A stretch of 64,000 nt of DNA from a virus. The stretch spans positions 1 to 64,000 of IMG/VR virus record IMGVR_UViG_3300032046_003126; one strand, 5' to 3'. Position 1 is the stretch's first letter. Each line of letters opens with the position of its first letter. The notes under the pieces were generated by a model. It saw nothing but the letters and a program-made list of their open reading frames with translations, was not told the DNA's origin and ran no database searches. This document shows positions 56,401 through 63,808 of the stretch, in pieces. Both the position numbers and the translations under genes were made by a program.

Positions 56401-56615
56401 TATCTTCTATGCCTAAATCAAATATATTTATCATAGATGAAGGATTTGGAGTATTAGATGAACAAAATATTAGCTTATGTTTACAAATGTTAAATACTTT
56501 AAAAACTTATTATAAAACAATTTTAATCATAACTCATATATCTGAAGTAAAAGAAATTGTGGATAACATTATCGAAATTAAAGATTTCAACGGAGAATCT
56601 TATGTCTATATCTGA
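53409..56615 (+). CDS. Mre11-Rad50 (SbcD-SbcC, gp47-gp46) fusion protein
   Basis: A 1068-residue protein combining both recombination subunits in one chain. Residues 1-340 are the Mre11 phosphodiesterase: SDLHW (12-15), GDVFH (47-51), GNHDG (83-87), YHGSISG and GDIHKTQ, all metal-binding motifs. From about residue 395 the Rad50 ATPase begins with Walker A GPNRIGKSS (427-435), the Q-loop near TSFSSQGDINRF, long coiled coils around a hook PCGDSYPTC (Cys746, Cys753), a signature ASGMEKM, Walker B FIIDEGFG (Asp1010, Glu1011) and the H-loop ITHIS. In T4 gp47 and gp46 are two genes. The fusion forces equal amounts of both activities for resection in recombination-dependent replication. Confidence 0.9.
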   Translation: MKKEIKIIQISDLHWRGNTRHEEYTKSFELLFEQLKEIKPDFIVCTGDVFHTKTQGLTNEVVERMAWMFRSLDKIAPVRTILGNHDGNLKNEQRQDAVTPIFEAIGSEPRNILYKKSGNYIEQFDDRINWCVFSCFDKENWNLVSPQKDKINIALYHGSISGCVVGSNHSLEHGEESISKFTKYDFGLFGDIHKTQFLSYRKDKNKKDKPWAGYPGSLIQQNHGEEEQKGFLLWTIRDTKDWDVNFIEVENERPFFTSEWNTSVKGTVDLILEKRKIIKQNSRIRIFSNKKISAIEVKQLTEILKKDYQAEEVSFKIDTKEKIDKIKTGNVEASKDNLRTNTEVIVDLYREFVDKNKKKNSLSEENMLIAEETIKAYIKKIEEDNPDESAKNVVWDLKKIEFDNVFRYGEGNCINFDNLSGIVGIFGPNRIGKSSIPGALMYGLFNTTDRGPMKNGHMIKEGTRECKAKVQFQVNEEMFFVERSSALEESKKKTIDDSYKTSTDLNFYKIDKEDNIVSLNLDDRDNTDKNIRKTIGTAEDFLMTSFSSQGDINRFINEGSTKRKELLSKFLNLDIFKTLSVIAKEDLNSYNAIAKKYISINFDQDIKDLGNQISENNSLLELYENKILETENKLQDIKTQLLIYEQKFDFDSLRTLERDLEQKEKEYQTIKNLKEETETNITNVRKQEINLKKQLDSLDIQSLEEKIEKMQSLRALAADIQASFKIETNTLEQQEKTLKKLTVVPCGDSYPTCTYIKDAHENKTLIVEQQSKVSELKNKLKDFELIAKEFIEQKIAEKYKESKLLTEQLTQFKNKSDVLNERFNNINLSKIIEEKNKINDKLNKTKQKINSDDLGKKEDLQESHKVLSSQMREFINNKNESLISVGSLNQKMQTAVLQKKELADLIEKTNIQQTVYNAFSKTGIPTMVLESQLPAINQELQKILAGVSDFQIEIVASSTSNAMDVYIINGTSRRIIETASGMEKMLCSLALRVALNNLSSMPKSNIFIIDEGFGVLDEQNISLCLQMLNTLKTYYKTILIITHISEVKEIVDNIIEIKDFNGESYVYI

Positions 56616-56904
56616 AAATAAAATAAAAACACTATGTGGTGGAAAAATCGTAGTAATAATTCCTGAGACCCAAGACCAAACAGTCCCTTTGTTTTGTGAC
56701 CTGTGTTTATTTCCTATGAAAACACTAGAAGATTCACTTTCTTATAAAAAAAACAAGTGTTGTTCTATTTGTGAAATGAAGTGGTCTAAAACAATTTTTG
56801 GTAATTGGGACGAAGGTTGGAGGCCAACAAAAGAAGTACAAGGTTGGAATGAATATTTAGAAGAAAGAAAATTACTTAATAGACCAGTATTTAATTTAAG
56901 GTAA
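56602..56904 (+). CDS. Small two-CxxC zinc-binding protein
   Basis: A protein of 100 residues starting at the ATG at 56602, which has a GGAG ribosome binding site inside the end of the Mre11-Rad50 gene (14-base overlap). Two Cys pairs (FCDLC and CCSIC) flank a KTLEDSLSYKKNK segment, a plausible zinc ribbon, followed by W-rich sequence (GNWDEGWRP). An upstream in-frame start at 56557 is less likely. Function unknown. Confidence 0.65.
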   Translation: MSISENKIKTLCGGKIVVIIPETQDQTVPLFCDLCLFPMKTLEDSLSYKKNKCCSICEMKWSKTIFGNWDEGWRPTKEVQGWNEYLEERKLLNRPVFNLR

Positions 56905-56911
56905 AATAAAA

Positions 56912-57313
56912 ATGACTGTAAAAAATTACAACAAGTATCTAGAACTTTCAAAAGTATTCAACGAAACCTTTGGAGCAAAAAATAAAATGGATAATACCGT
57001 ATTCACAGATATGGTAAGAACAAGACTTATTGATGAAACAAAAGTTAGTGTCATGTACATCACTGTTGTAAATCTTCAAAGAGAAGACCAGTGGCTCGAA
57101 TTATCAAATAAATTCACCAGTGATGCCGTAGAAATAATAAGAAATTATCTTAAAAAAGCAACAGAGGAATATAAAAAAAATACGGATGATAAAATTAAGT
57201 TTACAATAGATTCAAAGTCTGTTAAGTTCGATGTAGAGTTTCTAAACTACAATATATTAAGGACAAACAGGAATGCATACTTCAGAGTTTATTGCGACGC
57301 CGAAATCGACTAA
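56912..57313 (+). CDS. Unknown protein upstream of the packaging genes
   Basis: A 133-residue protein with a helical N-terminus and a beta-rich C-terminus (KFTIDSKSVKFDVEFLNY). No known motif is seen. It lies where small terminase or packaging accessory genes often occur, and its last 41 bases overlap the start of the terminase-like gene, but nothing in the sequence confirms a packaging role. Confidence 0.5.
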   Translation: MTVKNYNKYLELSKVFNETFGAKNKMDNTVFTDMVRTRLIDETKVSVMYITVVNLQREDQWLELSNKFTSDAVEIIRNYLKKATEEYKKNTDDKIKFTIDSKSVKFDVEFLNYNILRTNRNAYFRVYCDAEID

Positions 57314-57977
57314 AGAAATAATTTTATTGTCTGTTTTGAACGAATATCCTTTTAATCCTCTTGAAAAAGATAAAGAATATTTAGGATTAAATTATTGCCA
57401 AAAAACAATATTTGAATTAGATTTTAAAAAAGAAAAAATAATTTTTTTAAAAGAAAGACAAAAAGGTTGTACGGTCGCTCTGTTAGCTCATGCGGTGGAA
57501 TCGTTAAAACAAAATAAAAATTATTCTATTTTGTTTTTAACAGAATCATCAATGATTGAGTTATATAAGACTTATTGTTTGTTTCTCATGGGCGACAAGA
57601 ATAACACAAAACACATAAAAAATAAAATAAAAATAAATAATTCTTCTATTGAATTTAGTAGTGGAAAACATATCAATAATAATTTCTTTCATGGCAAAAC
57701 ATATGATCTTGTTGTTTGGGATGAAATTCGTATAAAAGAATTTTTACTTCTTAAATCAAATTTTAATAAAAATTTCATTGGAACAAGTACCATCTTAGAT
57801 AATAATATTAAAATTATCCCTGACAGATATTGTAATTTACATATTTTTAAAGATTTATGGAATATAAATGAACCAAATTTAAACGTTTTGCCTGTATATT
57901 TACAATTACTACCAGATCTAACACAAGAATCTGAATTCGTAGGTAAAAGTTTAATAGAAAATTATGGCAGATTCTAA
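57273..57977 (+). CDS. Divergent TerL ATPase-like protein (short)
   Basis: A 234-residue protein with an AAGGA site about 9 bases upstream. It aligns by eye with the ATPase domain of the TerL that follows: IIFLKERQKGCTVALLAHAVESL resembles TerL's ITNKSRQLGLSTISAAYALWMSL (Walker A region), NYSILFLTESSMIELY matches the next strand, and YDLVVWDEI parallels TerL's IIIIDE (Walker B). There is no nuclease domain. It overlaps TerL by 14 bases. It might be an inactive or regulatory ATPase subunit, a partial duplication, or a helicase-like protein. I know of no described role. Confidence 0.5.
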   Translation: MHTSEFIATPKSTKEIILLSVLNEYPFNPLEKDKEYLGLNYCQKTIFELDFKKEKIIFLKERQKGCTVALLAHAVESLKQNKNYSILFLTESSMIELYKTYCLFLMGDKNNTKHIKNKIKINNSSIEFSSGKHINNNFFHGKTYDLVVWDEIRIKEFLLLKSNFNKNFIGTSTILDNNIKIIPDRYCNLHIFKDLWNINEPNLNVLPVYLQLLPDLTQESEFVGKSLIENYGRF

Positions 57978-58560
57978 TAAAAAAATTCAACGTAAACAAG
58001 ATCAAATTGAAGAAATAATAAAATGCGGAAAAGAACCTTCTTATTTTATTAAAAACTATGTTAAAATACCTCATCCAATGAGAGGACTTGTTCCTTTTGA
58101 GACATTCCCATATCAGGACGATTGTTTGGAAATGTTTCAATCTCACAGACTCGTTATCACTAATAAGTCTCGTCAGTTAGGGTTATCCACAATATCTGCC
58201 GCATATGCCCTGTGGATGTCTTTGTTTTATAAAGAAAAAAACATAATAGTAATTGCAACAAAATTGGAAACAGCAAAAGAATTTATCGTTAAAGTTAAAA
58301 CAATGCTTGATTCCCTACCACCATGGTTAGTTCTACCAAAACTAACAGGAGAGTCTGTTAGATATCTTAATTTTTCTAATGGTTCTAAAATAAAAGCAAT
58401 GTCTACATCAAAAGACGCAGGCCGTTCTCAGGCCGCATCCATAATTATTATAGATGAGTGTTTGGATGCTACTAGTAAGATAACTCTACGAAATAAACTG
58501 ACAGGCGAAATGAAAGAAATTTCAATTGTCGATTTGTTTAATGAAGAAATATATGAATAA
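57964..58560 (+). CDS. terL: Terminase large subunit, N-terminal part fused to N-intein
   Basis: A 198-residue precursor: 165 residues of the TerL ATPase domain plus a 33-residue N-intein. Extein motifs are YFIKNYVKIPHP, TFPYQDDCLEMF (adenine region), VITNKSRQLGLSTISA (Walker A), IIVIATKLETAKEF and the Walker B strand IIIIDE, after which the reading frame enters the intein at Cys (58459). T4 gp17 has DECAFIPNFH there, which the downstream gene supplies as CAHIENF. The gene ends in a stop at 58558-58560, so TerL activity needs trans-splicing with the product at 60552. Confidence 0.9.
   Translation: MADSNKKIQRKQDQIEEIIKCGKEPSYFIKNYVKIPHPMRGLVPFETFPYQDDCLEMFQSHRLVITNKSRQLGLSTISAAYALWMSLFYKEKNIIVIATKLETAKEFIVKVKTMLDSLPPWLVLPKLTGESVRYLNFSNGSKIKAMSTSKDAGRSQAASIIIIDECLDATSKITLRNKLTGEMKEISIVDLFNEEIYE
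58459..58557 (+). mobile_element. N-terminal fragment of a split intein (33 aa)
   Basis: The fragment starts CLDATSKITL with the nucleophile Cys at position 1 and ends at a stop after 33 residues. It covers only splicing block A and a short strand, unlike the usual about 100-residue N-intein. This atypical split, with a very short N-part and a long C-part, is the arrangement of the AceL-TerL class, found in TerL genes. The cognate C-part (60552-60929) shows the same class. Confidence 0.88.
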
Positions 58561-58645
58561 AAAAATATATGTCTGTATGTTCTTTATAAGAAATTTTGTT
58601 ATGTTAACATTCTCACATGAATATTAAAATTATAGATGGAGAATT

Positions 58646-60610
58646 ATGACCAAACAAAGAGAAATTTTATCAAACGGAATTCTTTTTAATTGTGAGTTAT
58701 GTGATAAAAAAGATATGAAATCAACAGGGTTTTCGAATCATGTTAATAGTATGCATGTGAAAAAAGAAAATATTTCTTCTTTAGAAGAATATTATAAGTT
58801 ATATATAAATTTAAAATGGGGCAATTCAAATAATTTATGTAAATTTTGTAATAAAGAAACAAAGTTTATGTCAATTTTCGAAGGATACTCAGAGTTTTGC
58901 TCGCATCAGTGTTCGGTGTCTACTACTGAACATAAAGAATTAATTAAAGTAAATTATAAAATTTCTATGTTGGAAAAATACGGAGTAGAACATTCAAGTA
59001 AACTTTCTGGATTTGGTGATAAGGTTAAAGCTACTAAGCTAAAAAAACATGGGGATGAAAATTTTAACAATATTGAAAAAGCAAAATTAACTAATCTGGG
59101 TCGCTATGGTGTAGAAAATTATGCTAAATCTAATGAATATGTTGAAAAAACAAAAGCAACATCACTGGAAAAATATGGTGTAGAACACTTTACACAAAAC
59201 GAAGAAGTTAAAAACAAAACAAAACTAACTAATTTAGATCGTTATGGTTTTGAAAATCCAATGAAAAACGTTGAAATATATAATAAATCAAAAGAAACTA
59301 ATTTAAAAAGATATGGCGTAAAACATGCTACTCAATATGAATTTTTTAGAAATAAAACAAAAAAAACTTTAATGGAAAAATATGGAGTTGACAGTCCTTT
59401 AAAATTATTTCATACAAGATTAAAATCAAAAACATCTATAAGAAAAAAGTTTGAAGATAATTTTAATTTTTTAGAACAAACTAAATTAAAACTATTAGAT
59501 TCAAATGAATTAAAATTTAAATGTCTTGTTTGTAACAATGATTTTATTTTTGAACCCGAAGGGGAATATAAATATTTATCTTCTAATTCTTCTACACCTT
59601 CAAGGTTTCCTCATTGTAAAATATGCAATCCCGTTGGAGCACGAGATGGTTCATCAATTCAAAAAGAAATTTATTCTTATATTTGTTCTTTTTTTGATAA
59701 AGAGAAAATTAAAATAAACGATAAAAGTATATTAAAAAACATAAACAAACAAGTTGATATTTATATAGAAAATAAAAATATTTCTTTTGAAATAAATGGT
59801 TTATATTGGCATTCTGAGATTGGCGGCAACAAAGGAAAAACATATCATGTTAATAAAACAAATTTATCAGAAGCAAAAAATATTAAATTAATTCATATTT
59901 TTGAAGATGAAATTAATGATAAAAATAAAATAATTAAATCAAAATTAGATTATCTATTAAATAATACAAAAAATTCTAAATCAATAGGCGCAAGAAAATG
60001 TGTTATTAAAAAAACAAATAAAAAAGAATACTTTGATTTTTATGAAAACAATCACTTACAAGGGAAAGTTATAGGAGGAAATATTTCATATGGTGCATTT
60101 TATAATAATGAACTTGTTGCCTGTATGACGTTTGGCCAAGAAAGAATTTCTTTAGGCAGCAAGAATCATACAAACAAAAACGAGTTTGAGTTGCTTAGAT
60201 TTTGTACAAAAATAGGATATGTAATTCCTGGTGTAGCGAGCAGGTTATTTAGTCGTTTTATAAAAGAAAATAATCCCAATAAAATCATATCTTATGCTGA
60301 TAGAAGATGGAGTAGTTCTATTAATAAAGACACCGTTTATCAAAAACTTGGTTTTACAGAGGTTCATAAATCTGAACCAAATTACTTTTATTTGCTTAAA
60401 GAAGATAATTATAGGAAAAGACATAACAGATATAAATTTAGAAAATCAGAACTAAATAGGTTATTATCTATATACGACCCAGCGTTATCAGAGTGGGAAA
60501 ATATGAAAAATAATGGACACGATAGAATCTGGGATTGTGGGACAATAAAATATGAGTGGAAAAACAAAACCGTACAAGAAAATATCGAATTGGGAAGTTC
60601 TAACTCCTAA
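58646..60610 (+). mobile_element. Free-standing homing endonuclease between the two terminase halves
   Basis: A 654-residue protein with a GGAG ribosome binding site. The N-terminus has two zinc-finger-like pieces (NCELCDKKDM and CKFCNK with CSHQCS). Seven repeats of about 24 residues (pattern L-x-KYGVEH/RYGVEN ... KTK-x-T) occupy residues about 112-275. A Cys4-type site (CLVCNNDF, HCKICNP) precedes a Vsr/EDxHD nuclease core with QVDIYIENKN and FEINGLYWHSE. The C-terminal domain (ARKCVIKKTNKKEYFDFY, GAFYNNELVACMTFG, SYADRRWSSS) is shared by phage Hef-like endonucleases. The gene fractures TerL and overlaps the start of the C-intein ORF by 59 bases. Confidence 0.88.
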
Positions 60611-60929
60611 AGGCTTTAAGTCATTTTCGGGTATTAAAAAAGTAAACAAAGAATATTCTTTAAAATTCACAACAGAATTTGACAAAGAAATAACCTGTTC
60701 TGGTGGTCATCAACTTTATGTAAAAAGAGAACTAGAAGGTCAAGAGTCTGAGGAAATGTTTTGTTTTGCTGATATGATTGAGCCTTATACAGATAAAATA
60801 AAAAACAAAGTTGGAGAATATGAAACTGTTATTGAGATAGAAAAAACAGAAAAAGAAATTGATTTATTTGATCTTGTTGATGTAGAAGATGGATATGAGT
60901 ATTACGCCAATGATTTATTAAGTCATAAT
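60552..60929 (+). mobile_element. C-terminal fragment of the split intein (126 aa)
   Basis: It holds splicing blocks downstream of the short N-fragment: NWEVLTPKGFKSFSGIKK, a SGGHQLYV (His) block B, and the C-terminal YYANDLLSHN, ending in His-Asn with Cys as the +1 residue. The order and lengths match AceL-TerL. Trans-splicing with the N-fragment would rejoin IIIIDE with CAHIENF in the Walker B region of TerL. Confidence 0.88.
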
Positions 60930-62900
60930 TGTGCTCACATTGAGAACTTTTCTGAGTTGTGGACCGGCCTTCAGCCCACAATATCTTGTGTGACTGGTGA
61001 TACATTAATATTAACAGATAATGGATTTGAAAAAATAGAAGATTTTCATAAAACACATAATGTTGGAGATTATTTTAAACTAGAAATACCAATTTATGGA
61101 AAAAATGGAATGGAAAAAACGTCTCACGGATATGTTTCACCTGAATCAGATACCATTATTATAAGAACCAAACATGGACATGAAATAGAATGTACTCTAA
61201 AACATCCATTGTTTGTGTATCAAAATGGTAAAAATGATGGAGTGATGATCGAATCTCGAAATATTACGATAGGTAATAAGTTGAGAATTCAAACAGGAAT
61301 GAAGTGTTATGGAACCAATACTAAAAACATAACATTATTGGAGGCCAAAAACACAGCATTAAAATATTCCAAGTCATTAATTTTTGATGAAAATTTGGAT
61401 TTAGATAGTGATATCTTGACCGCAAATGAAATATTTGTAAAAAATTATTTAAAAGAACTTATCAAAATCTGTTGTGTGGAAACAATAGAAACCATAAATA
61501 AAAAAATATTTAAAATAGAAATTAAAAGTAAAGGTTTTATAAAAAAACTTAATTTACTTTTTCATAACGATGGATATAAATCATATATTTTAAAAGAAAA
61601 AGAAAAAATCTTTCTTTGTGTTCCATTTGAAGAAACGAAAGATAATTTTTATTGGGATGAAATTGTTTCTATTGATAAATCTAAAAATAAAACATATGAT
61701 TTTACAGTTCCAAAAACACATACTTTTTTACAAAACGGAATTTTAGGAAGCAACACAGGAGGCTCTGCTATTTTAATTTCTACTCCTTTGGGAATTGGAA
61801 ATCAATTCCATAGCATATGGGCAAAAGCAACAGATAAAAACTTTGACCCGGCCAATATTAAAACAAACGAAGAGGGTTCAAATAAGTTTTATGCGATAGA
61901 ATTACCATGGACAGTACATCCCGAAAGAGATCAAGAATGGTATGAATCGCAGTGTTCCGAGTTGGGAAATGATCCTCGTCGTATTTCCCAGGAACTTTTA
62001 TGTGCTTTTAATTCATCTGGTAACAATTTCATTGACAGTAAAATATTAGAATATTTAAAAACACAACTTAAAACTCCAATTGCGAGATATGGCAATGGCA
62101 ACGATATGAATATATGGGAATATGCAAAACCAGGCCATAAATATATAATCTCAGCTGACGTAGCTCGTGGAGATTCGGAAGATTTTTCAACAGCTTGGAT
62201 TATAGATGCAGACACTAATATCTGTGTAGCTGATTTTAAAAGCAAAATACCTCCTGATAGATTTGCAGAATTTTTAGTTGATATTGGAGAAAAATACAAC
62301 AAAGCATTTATTGTCAACGAGATTAATAGTGTCGGGGTAGCTACTTCTTTTGCGTTGAAGACATTAAAATATCAAAATTTATATTTTGAAAAACTCTTTA
62401 ATGGTTCAATTGAAAACAACTATACACAAGATATGATAGGAGACTTAATCCCAGGATTTAATACTAATGTTAAATCCAGAGTAGAAATAATGACAAAATT
62501 TGAGGCTGCAATAAGAAATAAAGAAATACAAGTATATTCTGATAGGCTTATTAAAGAACTCGAAACATTTATTTGGGATGGGAAAAAAGCAAAGGCTTTA
62601 AAAGGCTACAATGACGACTTAATAATGGCGTTAGCAATAGGAGTTAACTTTATCAATTGGGGGGCCGCTAGAAGCACGTATGACGATGGTGCAAGTATAA
62701 TGGCTATGATTCAAGGAATGTCAAAGAACTCTAGAACTCTAGAACAATTAACCAAACAACAATCAGAGCCCAATACAGTAGATTGGGGTAATATTGGCTT
62801 TGATCTGCCATCCAAGGGAAGTATTTATTCTAATTCTAATACTAAAAATAATATTTTTGTAGGAGGAACAAGAATTCCAAGTTGGATTAAACAAAGTTAA
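60552..62900 (+). CDS. terL: Terminase large subunit, C-terminal part with C-intein and an internal intein
   Basis: A 782-residue precursor. It starts with the C-intein (126 residues, residues 1-126), then 19 terminase residues beginning with CAHIENF, then a complete second intein (256 residues), then 381 residues of TerL. The last part opens with GGSAILISTPLGIGNQFHSIW (coupling motif and hinge) and continues with the RNase H-type nuclease: ISADVARGDSED (Asp), VNEINSVG (Glu) and YNDDLIMALA (Asp). Together with the N-part the mature TerL has 565 residues, close to T4 gp17 (610). The enzyme powers DNA translocation into the head and cuts concatemers. The first start ATG is at 60552; a Shine-Dalgarno is not obvious. 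Confidence 0.92.
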   Translation: MSGKTKPYKKISNWEVLTPKGFKSFSGIKKVNKEYSLKFTTEFDKEITCSGGHQLYVKRELEGQESEEMFCFADMIEPYTDKIKNKVGEYETVIEIEKTEKEIDLFDLVDVEDGYEYYANDLLSHNCAHIENFSELWTGLQPTISCVTGDTLILTDNGFEKIEDFHKTHNVGDYFKLEIPIYGKNGMEKTSHGYVSPESDTIIIRTKHGHEIECTLKHPLFVYQNGKNDGVMIESRNITIGNKLRIQTGMKCYGTNTKNITLLEAKNTALKYSKSLIFDENLDLDSDILTANEIFVKNYLKELIKICCVETIETINKKIFKIEIKSKGFIKKLNLLFHNDGYKSYILKEKEKIFLCVPFEETKDNFYWDEIVSIDKSKNKTYDFTVPKTHTFLQNGILGSNTGGSAILISTPLGIGNQFHSIWAKATDKNFDPANIKTNEEGSNKFYAIELPWTVHPERDQEWYESQCSELGNDPRRISQELLCAFNSSGNNFIDSKILEYLKTQLKTPIARYGNGNDMNIWEYAKPGHKYIISADVARGDSEDFSTAWIIDADTNICVADFKSKIPPDRFAEFLVDIGEKYNKAFIVNEINSVGVATSFALKTLKYQNLYFEKLFNGSIENNYTQDMIGDLIPGFNTNVKSRVEIMTKFEAAIRNKEIQVYSDRLIKELETFIWDGKKAKALKGYNDDLIMALAIGVNFINWGAARSTYDDGASIMAMIQGMSKNSRTLEQLTKQQSEPNTVDWGNIGFDLPSKGSIYSNSNTKNNIFVGGTRIPSWIKQS
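60987..61754 (+). mobile_element. Second, complete intein in terL (256 aa)
   Basis: The intein begins CVTGDTLILTDNGFEKIEDF (block A, Cys1), has HGHEIECTLKHPLFVYQ (block B with T-x2-H), and ends YDFTVPKTHTFLQNGILGSN with a terminal Asn and Thr as the +1 residue. The junction restores LQPTIS-TGGSAILISTP, the TerL coupling motif. It lies only 19 extein residues after the split intein. The middle shows no clear LAGLIDADG motif; FIKKLNLLFHNDGYKS may be a decayed one. The residue before the final Asn is Ser rather than the usual His. Confidence 0.9.
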
Positions 62901-62914
62901 AAACAAACATGGTC

Positions 62915-62937
62915 TTGTAAAAGATTTTCGTTTACAA
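62915..62937. repeat. Inverted repeat TTGTAAA ... TTTACAA
   Basis: A perfect 7-base inverted repeat with a 9-base loop lies between terL and the ATP-grasp gene. Its right arm includes the TTTACA -35 box of the candidate promoter that follows, so it could be an operator. It is not followed by a T run, which argues against a terminator. Confidence 0.4.
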
Positions 62938-62959
62938 CCTTGTGTTGGCGTGTTATACT
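62931..62959 (+). promoter_or_regulatory. Candidate sigma70-type promoter (TTTACA - 17 - TATACT) of the ATP-grasp gene
   Basis: TTTACA (62931-62936) and TATACT (62954-62959) are separated by the ideal 17 bases. The transcript would start near 62966, the ATG itself, and no ribosome binding site precedes that ATG, so the mRNA may be leaderless. This is the best promoter-like sequence in the window. Confidence 0.5.
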
Positions 62960-62965
62960 TTGGAT

Positions 62966-63808
62966 ATGAAAAATCCAGTCATTTTAATGAGAGCTTCACT
63001 CGCAGAAGAAAAAGAATTACTCATAGCAAAAAAATATTTTGATGTGTATGAAAATCGATGTTCAATACCAGAAAATTCTCTAGTAATTCCTAGATTTTCA
63101 TATCTTCCATTTCCAAAAGAATTTGAAGAAGACATGAAATATAAAAATTGTGATGTTATAAACACATACAGACAACATCGTTATATAGCAGATTTATCTA
63201 ACTGGTATCAAGACCTTGAAGACATAACTCCAAAAACATGGTTTAGATTTGAAGATGTGCCCAAACACTGTGGGCCTGTTGTTTTAAAGGGAGAAACAAA
63301 TAGTAAAAAGTATTTTTGGCATACTCACATGTATGCTGAGAATTGGGATGCTGCAAATAAAGTATTTAGTAATTTAATGATGGATAGTTTAATTGGAGCA
63401 CAGAATATCTACATTAGAGAGTATGTGCCACTAAAAACATTTGATTATGATGTGACCGGCATTCCTATCACAGAAGAATATAGATTTTTCATATTAGATG
63501 GAAAAGTTGTAACGTCAGGATTTTATTGGTCTTCACATTGTGAATTATTAGAAAATAAGGAACTGAATATAAATCCTGATAATGTTCCGAAAGAATTCAT
63601 TCGGGATATTATCGACAGAGTTGGAAAAAATTCAAGATTTTTCGTTGTTGATGTAGCCAGAGCACAAACTCCTTATAATCCTTTATATAATCAACATGGT
63701 TTAGGAGAATGGATTGTTGTGGAGTTAAACGACGGCATGATGTCAGGAATATCAGAAAATGATCCAAATGTGTTGTATTCAAACATGAAAGATGTTTTAA
63801 CAAAATGA
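62966..63808 (+). CDS. ATP-grasp domain protein
   Basis: A 280-residue protein with the ATG at 62966; an upstream GTG at 62942 would place the -10 box in the coding sequence. The ATP-grasp fold is suggested by GPVVLKGETNSKKYFWH (nucleotide-binding strand), IYIREYVPL, EYRFFILDGKVVTSGFYW and the metal-binding end VVDVARAQ and WIVVELNDG, placed as in the DUF4343 group. Family members ligate carboxylates or amines, and phage ones have unknown targets. The next gene starts inside its last codons (ATGA). Confidence 0.7.
   Translation: MKNPVILMRASLAEEKELLIAKKYFDVYENRCSIPENSLVIPRFSYLPFPKEFEEDMKYKNCDVINTYRQHRYIADLSNWYQDLEDITPKTWFRFEDVPKHCGPVVLKGETNSKKYFWHTHMYAENWDAANKVFSNLMMDSLIGAQNIYIREYVPLKTFDYDVTGIPITEEYRFFILDGKVVTSGFYWSSHCELLENKELNINPDNVPKEFIRDIIDRVGKNSRFFVVDVARAQTPYNPLYNQHGLGEWIVVELNDGMMSGISENDPNVLYSNMKDVLTK

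Noticed and set aside
59000-59420. Tandem DNA repeat in the endonuclease gene
   Set aside because: The KYGVEH repeats are clear at protein level but diverged at base level, so they are listed as a protein feature rather than a DNA repeat.
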